In this document: piece after piece, positions 1 to 7,328 of the stretch | Position numbering within the stretch: the first letter of the stretch is position 1 | Layout: each line of letters begins with the position of its first letter | Origin: CAXMST01 sp963712765 | GTDB lineage: Bacteria; Actinomycetota; Thermoleophilia; Solirubrobacterales; 70-9 | Direction: 5' to 3' | Length of the DNA stretch: 64,000 bases | Assembly (NCBI GenBank): GCA_963712765.1 | Contig: CAVQIX010000003.1 | Coordinates: 310,001-374,000, forward strand | Translations under genes and position numbers: made by a program | Notes under the pieces: model-generated | What the model was told of the DNA's origin: nothing | Databases searched by the model: none | The model's input: only the letters and a program-made list of their open reading frames with translations

Positions 1-1478
1 AGGTCTGTGGAGCCCACAACCTCAGCGGCGCCAACGTGCGGCCCTCGGCGCTTCAGGAGTTGTTCCCCGACGAGGGTCCCGATGACTGGCCGATCTACCA
101 GACGGTCGAGGAAGACGCCGTATATCTGCTGACCAAGAAGCGGGCCCTGCCCCTGGTCCCGATGCCGCCCAACTTCAAGAACCACGGCAACTACACGCTG
201 TCGGTCTCGAAGCTCTCCCGCTTCCTCGCCGAGCGGGCCGAGGAGGCCGGCGCCTACATCCTCACCGAGACGGTTGCCGACAAGCTCCTGGTCGAGGACC
301 GGATCGTCAAGGGTGTCCGCTCCGGCGACAAGGGGCGCGGCAAGCAGGGCGAGGAGCTCGCCAACTTCGAGCCGGGCTCCGACCTGATGGCGAAGGCAAC
401 CGTGCTCGCCGAGGGCACGCTCGGGCACCTGACCAACTCCGCGCTCGACTACTACGACCTGCACGGATCGCAGCCGCAGCGCTGGGAGCTGGGCGTGAAG
501 GAGATCTGGGAGGTTCCGGAGCCTCTCACCAAGGTCATCCACACCATGGGTTGGCCGATGCGCAAGGGCGCCAAGTACAACGAGTTCGGCGGCTCCTTCA
601 TCTACCCGATGGGCGAGGACAAGCTCTGCATCGGGATGGTGGTCGGCCTCGACTACACCGACGCGACCCTTTCCTGCCACGACATGCTGCAGGAGTTCAA
701 GACGCACCCATTCATTCGCAAGATCCTCAAGGGCGGGAAGCGGGTCGGATGGGGCGCCAAGACGATCCCCTCCGGCGGCTACTGGGCGATGCCGCGGAAG
801 CTCGCAGTCCCGGGAATGATGATCGCCGGCGATGCCGCGACGATGCTCAACGTGCCCGAGCTGAAGGGCATCCACTACGCGATGCACGCCGGGATCTACG
901 CCGCCGAGACGATCGTCGAGCAGCTGGGGGCCGACCCCGAGAGCGTCGATTTCTCGGCCTACGATGACAAGGTCCGCAACTCGGTGATCGAGAAGGACAT
1001 GTACCAGTGGCGCAATGGCCGCCAGCCCTTCGACAAGGGCTTCTTCGTCGGCGGCGCGATCGCCTCCGCGATGACGATCACCAAGGGCGCCTTCCCCGGC
1101 GGCGAGTGGGATCAGGAGGACGACGCCGAGCACCAGATGAGCATCGGCAAGGCGGCCGACTCATACCCGGAGGCCGACAACGAGCTCACCTTCAACAAGC
1201 TCGACTCGGTCTTCCTCTCCGGCAACGCCACCCGTGACGATGCCCCCAACCACATCAGGATCCAGGAGCACGTACCGCGGGAGATCGCCCAGACCTGGGT
1301 ATCGATGTGTCCGGCCCAGGTCTATGAGATCCCCGAGGACCAGCTCGAGTCCGACGCGACGACGGTCGACGTTCACGTCACGGCATCGAACTGCGTCCAG
1401 TGCGGAGCGATCACCGCCAAGGGCGGCAGGCTGACGATGCCGGAGGGTGGCGACGGCCCGTTGTATCAGGAGACCTGA
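1..1478 (+). CDS. Electron transfer flavoprotein-ubiquinone oxidoreductase (ETF-QO), 5' truncated by window edge
   Basis: This flavoprotein family passes electrons from reduced ETF to the quinone pool at the membrane. The frame is open to the window edge (first full codon at base 3) and 491 residues are visible. The stretch GAHNLSGANVRPSALQELFPD matches the conserved GAH-LSGA...P-AL-ELFPD region of ETF-QO, so the GTG at 36 is internal and the N-terminal FAD-binding segment lies upstream. AGDAATMLNVPELKGIHYAMHAG is the usual second FAD/quinone region. The C-terminus carries the ferredoxin-like region: a Cys in MCPAQVYE and two in NCVQCGAIT. The fourth cluster Cys of the family (CxxCxxC) is replaced by Ile at 1410-1412, so a normal 4Fe-4S cluster is doubtful. 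Identity is firm; the cluster state is unknown. Confidence 0.93.
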   Translation, partial: VCGAHNLSGANVRPSALQELFPDEGPDDWPIYQTVEEDAVYLLTKKRALPLVPMPPNFKNHGNYTLSVSKLSRFLAERAEEAGAYILTETVADKLLVEDRIVKGVRSGDKGRGKQGEELANFEPGSDLMAKATVLAEGTLGHLTNSALDYYDLHGSQPQRWELGVKEIWEVPEPLTKVIHTMGWPMRKGAKYNEFGGSFIYPMGEDKLCIGMVVGLDYTDATLSCHDMLQEFKTHPFIRKILKGGKRVGWGAKTIPSGGYWAMPRKLAVPGMMIAGDAATMLNVPELKGIHYAMHAGIYAAETIVEQLGADPESVDFSAYDDKVRNSVIEKDMYQWRNGRQPFDKGFFVGGAIASAMTITKGAFPGGEWDQEDDAEHQMSIGKAADSYPEADNELTFNKLDSVFLSGNATRDDAPNHIRIQEHVPREIAQTWVSMCPAQVYEIPEDQLESDATTVDVHVTASNCVQCGAITAKGGRLTMPEGGDGPLYQET

Positions 1479-1548
1479 CGGGTCAGGCGAGTTGACCGGC
1501 GTGCAGGTTGTCGCCCGCCGGCAAGGCTGCATTCAGTCAGTCCGAGGC

Positions 1549-1577
1549 TTGCACTCAGATCTTCGGTCCGTTATGCT
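1549..1577 (+). promoter_or_regulatory. Sigma70-like promoter of the DUF11 giant gene
   Basis: TTGCAC (1549-1554) and TATGCT (1572-1577) are separated by exactly 17 bp, close to the housekeeping consensus. Predicted transcription start is near 1584, giving a leader of about 110 nt before the ATG at 1695. This is one of the few promoters in the window with both boxes recognisable. Confidence 0.6.
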
Positions 1578-1621
1578 CGCCGCGAATCGCGGATAGCGCT
1601 GGGGCAAACCGCGGGCGGGGG

Positions 1622-1655
1622 CTAGGCGGGACTAGGTACTAGGCGGGACAAGGTA
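1622..1655 (+). repeat. Two tandem copies of a 17-bp unit in the leader of the DUF11 giant gene
   Basis: ctaggcgggactaggta (1622-1638) is followed directly by ctaggcgggacaaggta (1639-1655), with one mismatch. The repeat lies between the predicted transcription start and the start codon, so it could be a regulator or RNA-binding site, or simply a slippage product. Confidence 0.8.
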
Positions 1656-1694
1656 AGTGTGCACGTGACCATGCCGACGGGGGAAAAACGAACC

Positions 1695-4600
1695 ATGCAT
1701 AGGAGGCTGCCCCGTTGGGGCCTGGGGGTTGCGGCGACGATGTTGGTCGCCATGGTGATTCTGGTTCTGGCGCCTGCCTTCGCACGGGCCGCCGGGACGC
1801 CGGACATCTCGCTGACCAAGTCGACTCCGACGAAGATCCTCTACGGACAGGATGCGGGGGTGACGCTGAAGGCGTCGAACCCAAGCGGCCAGCCGACGGG
1901 CTACAACCTCAGCTTCCGTGACGTCCTCCCCAATGGGGTCTCCTACGTCGCCGGCTCGGCGGGTTCGGTCGCAGGCGAGCCCCAGATCCTGGCGAACAAG
2001 CCGACAACCGGCAAGACGACGCTGATCTGGAGCAACGTCTCCGACCTGACGCCGGCCTCGAGCTTCTCGCTCTCCTACCAGGTCGAGCACGATCCGAACG
2101 AGCTCGCGGTACCCGACACCTACACAAACGACGCCGGCGCCTACATCAACTGCAATCCGCGCTTCGTCCCCGACTTCAACGGCAACGGCCAACCGGTTCA
2201 GACTGACCCCGCAGCCGACTGCGACCCCGACACCGACCCCTCCTACACCGGCTCGGCGACCGCCAGCGCGACGACCGAGCTCGCACCGATCAAGGTCTCG
2301 AAGTCGAGCCCCGATGGGCAGATCCTCCGTGGCATCCACGACCACGTCGGCGTCTACACGATCACGATCGAAAACAACCTGATCAACCCCAGCGACGCTG
2401 TCGGGGTCGTCGATTACCTGCAGGCCGGGGTCGAGTACGTCGGTTGCGGCGGGACCGACATCGACAACACCACCGACGCGCCGACCAATCCCGGCTCCGA
2501 CGAGGAGTACGCGGGCTCCGGCCCGATCGACGAGCCGGCGCTCGCCGGCTGTATCGCCCCCGACACGGTCGAGACGGTGTCGCTCGCGGCCGGCAACACC
2601 GAGGGTCTTCCGCCCGGCGTCTACACCAAGCTCACCTGGGACGACGTCGGCGACATGGACGCCGGCGACACGATCGAGCTCAAGTACCTCGCGGGCGTGC
2701 CGATCCGCGAGAACACGATCGACTGGAACGGTGCCGCCGAGGGCAACGGAACCGAGCCCGGCACGGGCGGCGCCCAGGGGGCCAACCTCGACAACAACTC
2801 CGGCCCCGAGACCAACGAGGACGGCGATACCGCCAAGACCTACGAGAACTTCGTCACCGGCAGCGCAACCTACAAGGCTCCCGGCGAGGATCCCCTCGAC
2901 GTCAGCGACGACGCCTCGGCCAGCGTCACCCCGCAGGACCTGCGGATCGGCAAGAGCGTGGCCCCGGGCGCCTTCACGTCCGGCACGATCTCGACCTGGA
3001 CGCTGGAGATCGATACCGGCGAGTACCGCTACGTCGACGACCTGGTCGTCACCGACACGCTCGGGGACGGCTACTGCCCGCTGGGGGCGACCAATCTCGA
3101 GGGTCCCTACCCGCCCGACACACCGGACACGGACAGCGAATGCGACGCGACCGGGGACCTTCCCTCGGCTCCCTACACGACGGTCGAGGAGCAGACCGAC
3201 GGGACCTGGGACATCACCTGGGATCAGACCACGGACTCGGCCCTCGCCCGGATCCAGCCCTCCTCGAGTCACACCATCACCTTCCCGACCAGGACCCGGA
3301 ACGAGTACCAGGAGAACTTCACCGACGAGAGCCCGATCCTCGCCAACGATGCGGGGGAGAACGATGTCGACCTGGTCGGAGACGACTTCATCATCTGCGC
3401 CCCGGGTGATGACCCCGACAACCCGCTCGCCCCCGACGCCTGCGACCCCGGCGATCCCGAGAAGATCGACGCCGACGAGGCCGATGGCACGCAGGACAAG
3501 CACAGCGCCAGCGCCGGCCAGTCCGCTCCCGCGCCAACGATCGACAAGAAGGTCAACGACACCCCGAACGCGGACGAAGGGGCGGGCAACGACTGCCTGA
3601 CGACCGGTACCTACGTCGACAGCCCGCCACCGAAGGCCGCGCCGGGCGATCACGTCTGTTTCAGCCTGCGGATGAACTTCCCGGGCAACGTCGACACCGG
3701 CTCGGTCGCCGTCACCGACTTCATCCCTCCGGGTACGACCTACCTCGCCGGCTCCACCGTCGCCACAGCCAACAACACGGCCTCGATCGGCTCAGGTTCG
3801 CCACCCGAGCCCGACGTTGACGGCCCGGTGCTCACCTGGCCGCTCCTGACCGAGCCCGATGGTGTCGTCTTCGAGGTCGTCTTCGCGGTCGAGGTGCAGC
3901 GCACCCCCGACAGCGGCGATGGCGACATCACCGACAACCTGATGAAGACCGTCTACTCGAACACGGCCGGTACCAGCTTCCCGCTTCGCGACGCGGCGGC
4001 CTTCGAGCTTGAGGTCCCCGAGCTGGATCTGCTCAAGGGCGTCGCCGACATCAACGACGTACCCGGCGATGCCGGGGCCGACATCAACGACGGTAATCCG
4101 GCGAACACCGACGGTCTCTTCGTCAACGGCGGCGACGTCGTCACCTACCGACTCGACGTCACCAACAACGGCTCGATCCCGGCGGACAACGGCCAGGTCT
4201 GGGACCTGCTCCCCGACGAGATCGGCTGTCCGAGCGTCGCCGACATCTCCAACGGCGGAAGCTGCAACGACCTCGCCGACGGCGACATCGCCAACGACCG
4301 GATCGAGTGGTCGGGCTTGCCGAGCATCGCCGCGGGCGACACACTCACCCTGACCTACGACCTCACGATTCCCGACGGCTACACGGGCGGTGACCCCCCC
4401 AACGGCGACCGCTTCGACAACGAGGCGGGCGTCCGCCAGTACGAGCACGACGGGTTCGACGGCATCCCCTTCGTCAGCATCCCGGTCGACAACATCGATC
4501 CTGGCCAGGAGGCGAGCGCCAACGCCCCCGCGGCCGACGACCCCTCCTTCGTCTTCGTCGAGGCTCCGACGATCGACAAGACCCGGACCACCGAGATCAA

Positions 4601-7328
4601 CGAGGCGGGCAACAACCTCAACACGCAGGCGACGATCGGCGAGGAGATCACCTACACGGTGACCACGACGATCCCAGAGGGCACCTCGCTCTACGGCGCC
4701 GACACGGCAATCGTCGATGCGCTCGGCGATCGCAAGACGCTGGTGGCCGGCTCGGCCTCGGCGACCGTCGACTTCGATGGTCCAACCGGTGTAGCTCCGG
4801 TGACGCTTCCCACGGGCGCTCCGGATCCAGTGCTCACCCTGAGCGAGAGCCCGGCCAACACGCTGCGGATCGACTTCCCCGACACCTACGACAACCCGTC
4901 CGGCTCGGGCGACGACATCATCGTCCTCACCTTCAAGGCCACGGTCGACGATGACTACCCGCAGAACCGTGTCGACGGGACCACTGGCCAGCGGACCCTG
5001 CCGAACACGGCGACGCTCAGCTACCAGAACGCCACGGGGAACGACTTCAGCGAGAGCGACTCGGTCAACACCTCGATCGTCGAGCCGAACATCGACATCG
5101 GGAAGGCAGGCAGCAACAACGGCGGCATCCTCAGCCCCGGCGAGAACGTGACCTTCACCCTGACCGCCTCGAACTCCGGCTCGGTCGCCCACAACAACAC
5201 GATCGTCGACACGATCCCCGAGGGTCTGACCCCGGTCAACGGCTACGAACCCGGCCCCGCGCCCCCGTTCGACCCCGGCACCCCCGTCGCTGACGGCGAT
5301 CCGGTCGACCCCGATGGTGGGATCTGGGACGAGACCGCGCGGACGATCACCTGGGACGAGGCCACGACTCCGGCGCTTGCCTCGATCGGCGCCGGAGCCG
5401 CAAACGGGGTGGACCTGACCTACACGGTGCTGGTCGACAACGATCCGGTTGGCGCCGGCACGGTCAAGAACACCGCCGGGATCATCACCACGTCCCTGCC
5501 CGACGGCCCCGATGACGACGGCGAGCGCGACTCGACCTCCGCTTCGGTCCGCTACGCCGACGGTGCCGAGCTCGAGAGCGAGCTGATCAGCGCCTCGGTC
5601 GTCAAGGATTCGACGCCGACCTCCGGCACGATCGGCGACGAGATCACCCACAAGCTCACCGTCTCGATCCCGGCCAACGTCCAGCACTTCGACATGGCGG
5701 TGGTCGACGACGTCCCGGACGGCCTCGCCTTCGGTGACTACGTCTCAGCGACCTGTACCGCGGGCTGCACCGGCGGCGGCACCGACATCGCCCCCTCGAC
5801 CCTGACACCCATCGCGAACGGCGACGACACCCGGATCGGCTGGTACCTCGGCGACCTCTCCTCGGCGCCGACCGTGCGCACGGTCGAGCTGATCTACACG
5901 ACCAACATCGGCGCGGCCTACGGCGCCGGAGGCGACGTCGAGGACGGCGACGAGCTGGAGAACACGGCGACCCTCGCTTTCAATACGACTGATCAGATCC
6001 TGGTCGACCCGACCGAGCCGCCGGATCCGGGTGACTTCGACCAGACCCGCGAGACCAGCTCGACCACGGACGTCGACGAGCCCGCGATCGAGCTCGACAA
6101 GGACGTCAGCGGTCAGAACGCCGACGACGACACCCGCGACACCGAGCCCGGTGACGACTACACCTTCACCGTCGCGGTCACCAACACCGGCACCTCGCCC
6201 GCCTACGACGTCGTCGTCACCGACCAGCCCGACGCCGAGCTGACCAACGTCGTCGTCGCGACCGACCCCGACTGGACCATCGACGACGACTGGACCGCCG
6301 GCGACCCCGATATCCAGTGGACGATCCCGGGACCGATCGCGCCCGACGAGACGGTCACCCTCACCTACACGGCCGACCTGGTTGGCGGCGCCTCGCTGAC
6401 CGACGGCCAGCAGATCGTCAACACCGCCGACGTCTCCGAGTTCTGGGGCGTGCCCGTCGCGACTCGGACCGACCCCGACAACGTCGGTGTCACCTACCGT
6501 CAGTACACCGAGGTCGAAGACGACACGGTGACGATGACCGTGGACCTGCCGGCGCTGGATCTGGTCAAGACAACGGGCGCGGCGAGCTTCCCCGACTCGG
6601 CGCCCGCGAAGGTCGGTGACCCGTTCACCTGGCGGGTCGTGGTCACCAACAATTCCGACGCGACCGCCTACGACATCGACTTCGCCGACGTGCTCCCGCC
6701 CGATTGGGACTACGTCGCCGACTCCGCCGTCTTCACCCCACCCGGCTCTCCGACAGGAGAGATCGAGCCCACCACGATCACGCCCGCGCCCGGTGGCGAC
6801 ACGCTCGCCTGGGCCGATGTCACTGACCTCGCCCCGACCGAGAGCGTCACCCTGACCTTCGATGCGACTCCGGCGATCGAGGCCGCGGTCACAACCGGCA
6901 CCGGCTCCGGCAACCCGCACGTCAACACCGCGTCCTCGACCTTCGACGACGGCTCAGGCTCCTCCGAATCCGCCGACGGCCCCTACGCGACCGACTCCGA
7001 CACCGCCGAGGCCGTGCTCGCCAGCCCTCAGGCGGACCTCGGGATCACCAAGACGCTGACCGACGGCAACCCGATCGCCGGCAACCTGATCACCTACTCG
7101 GTCGAGGTGACCAACAACGGCCTCGAGGACGCAACCGGCGTCACCGTCTCCGACCAACTTCCATCGAACCTGATCTTCGATGACGTCGGCGTCGTCGATG
7201 GACCGGGGACCTGCGCCGAGAGCGGCACCACCGCCGGATTGGTCGAGTGCGACTTCGGGATCGTCGCCGATGGTGCCACCCGCAGCTTCGACGATCACCG
7301 CCCGGGTCGTCTCCGACCCCGGCGCTGA
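1695..7328 (+). CDS. Giant secreted DUF11-repeat surface protein, N-terminal part, ended by a frameshift
   Basis: The ATG at 1695 is preferred over the GTG at 1659 because GGGGGA lies about 10 nt upstream and MHRRLPRWGLG begins a classical signal peptide (Arg-rich start, hydrophobic core, cleavage near AFARA|AG). The mature part is a string of DUF11-like beta-sandwich repeats (about 11 here), each opening with a motif such as LDLVKTT or ADLGITK and continuing with a TVTNNG-type strand and an NTA motif. It is very rich in Asp, Pro, Thr and Gly. From residue 1866 on, the reading (SFDDHRPGRLRPRR, then stop) is out of frame; the repeat family continues in the next frame from 7291. Corrected, the protein would be about 2790 residues. 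Role as adhesin, S-layer or wall protein is inferred from repeat type and export; no LPxTG signal is seen. Confidence 0.85.
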   Translation: MHRRLPRWGLGVAATMLVAMVILVLAPAFARAAGTPDISLTKSTPTKILYGQDAGVTLKASNPSGQPTGYNLSFRDVLPNGVSYVAGSAGSVAGEPQILANKPTTGKTTLIWSNVSDLTPASSFSLSYQVEHDPNELAVPDTYTNDAGAYINCNPRFVPDFNGNGQPVQTDPAADCDPDTDPSYTGSATASATTELAPIKVSKSSPDGQILRGIHDHVGVYTITIENNLINPSDAVGVVDYLQAGVEYVGCGGTDIDNTTDAPTNPGSDEEYAGSGPIDEPALAGCIAPDTVETVSLAAGNTEGLPPGVYTKLTWDDVGDMDAGDTIELKYLAGVPIRENTIDWNGAAEGNGTEPGTGGAQGANLDNNSGPETNEDGDTAKTYENFVTGSATYKAPGEDPLDVSDDASASVTPQDLRIGKSVAPGAFTSGTISTWTLEIDTGEYRYVDDLVVTDTLGDGYCPLGATNLEGPYPPDTPDTDSECDATGDLPSAPYTTVEEQTDGTWDITWDQTTDSALARIQPSSSHTITFPTRTRNEYQENFTDESPILANDAGENDVDLVGDDFIICAPGDDPDNPLAPDACDPGDPEKIDADEADGTQDKHSASAGQSAPAPTIDKKVNDTPNADEGAGNDCLTTGTYVDSPPPKAAPGDHVCFSLRMNFPGNVDTGSVAVTDFIPPGTTYLAGSTVATANNTASIGSGSPPEPDVDGPVLTWPLLTEPDGVVFEVVFAVEVQRTPDSGDGDITDNLMKTVYSNTAGTSFPLRDAAAFELEVPELDLLKGVADINDVPGDAGADINDGNPANTDGLFVNGGDVVTYRLDVTNNGSIPADNGQVWDLLPDEIGCPSVADISNGGSCNDLADGDIANDRIEWSGLPSIAAGDTLTLTYDLTIPDGYTGGDPPNGDRFDNEAGVRQYEHDGFDGIPFVSIPVDNIDPGQEASANAPAADDPSFVFVEAPTIDKTRTTEINEAGNNLNTQATIGEEITYTVTTTIPEGTSLYGADTAIVDALGDRKTLVAGSASATVDFDGPTGVAPVTLPTGAPDPVLTLSESPANTLRIDFPDTYDNPSGSGDDIIVLTFKATVDDDYPQNRVDGTTGQRTLPNTATLSYQNATGNDFSESDSVNTSIVEPNIDIGKAGSNNGGILSPGENVTFTLTASNSGSVAHNNTIVDTIPEGLTPVNGYEPGPAPPFDPGTPVADGDPVDPDGGIWDETARTITWDEATTPALASIGAGAANGVDLTYTVLVDNDPVGAGTVKNTAGIITTSLPDGPDDDGERDSTSASVRYADGAELESELISASVVKDSTPTSGTIGDEITHKLTVSIPANVQHFDMAVVDDVPDGLAFGDYVSATCTAGCTGGGTDIAPSTLTPIANGDDTRIGWYLGDLSSAPTVRTVELIYTTNIGAAYGAGGDVEDGDELENTATLAFNTTDQILVDPTEPPDPGDFDQTRETSSTTDVDEPAIELDKDVSGQNADDDTRDTEPGDDYTFTVAVTNTGTSPAYDVVVTDQPDAELTNVVVATDPDWTIDDDWTAGDPDIQWTIPGPIAPDETVTLTYTADLVGGASLTDGQQIVNTADVSEFWGVPVATRTDPDNVGVTYRQYTEVEDDTVTMTVDLPALDLVKTTGAASFPDSAPAKVGDPFTWRVVVTNNSDATAYDIDFADVLPPDWDYVADSAVFTPPGSPTGEIEPTTITPAPGGDTLAWADVTDLAPTESVTLTFDATPAIEAAVTTGTGSGNPHVNTASSTFDDGSGSSESADGPYATDSDTAEAVLASPQADLGITKTLTDGNPIAGNLITYSVEVTNNGLEDATGVTVSDQLPSNLIFDDVGVVDGPGTCAESGTTAGLVECDFGIVADGATRSFDDHRPGRLRPRR
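6176..6278 (+). repeat. Perfect 103-bp direct repeat, copy 1
   Basis: Identical base for base to 7512-7614. It lies in a larger duplicated block (about 6091-7427 versus 7428 onward) containing three DUF11 repeats in the same order (ELDKDVSG type, K-TTG type, AD-- type). The offset between copies is 1336 bp. Confidence 0.95.
7287..7293 (+). other. Apparent +1 frameshift site in the DUF11 giant gene
   Basis: In frame one the protein reads GIVADGATRSF and then leaves the family pattern. Dropping the single g at 7290 gives ...ATRSF-TITARVVSDPGAELDNTATV, which is what DUF11 repeats look like. The 1336-bp offset between the two 103-bp copies is one more than a multiple of three, independently indicating one extra base between them. 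There is no homopolymer or obvious slippery sequence at the site. It may be a sequencing/assembly error, a true inactivating mutation, or recoding. Confidence 0.85.

Noticed and set aside
1632..3653. 673-codon minus-strand open frame
   Set aside because: It is antisense to the DUF11 gene, Val/Arg/Gly/Asp-rich without any domain, and results from the GC-rich codon pattern of the real strand.
3792..5687. 631-codon minus-strand open frame
   Set aside because: Also antisense to the DUF11 repeats; composition is that of a shadow frame and no motif is visible.
7180..7290. ATG at 7180 as a genuine start for the second DUF11 part
   Set aside because: Residues 7180-7290 in that frame do not resemble DUF11 and contain no signal peptide, while the other frame does continue the repeat up to 7289.
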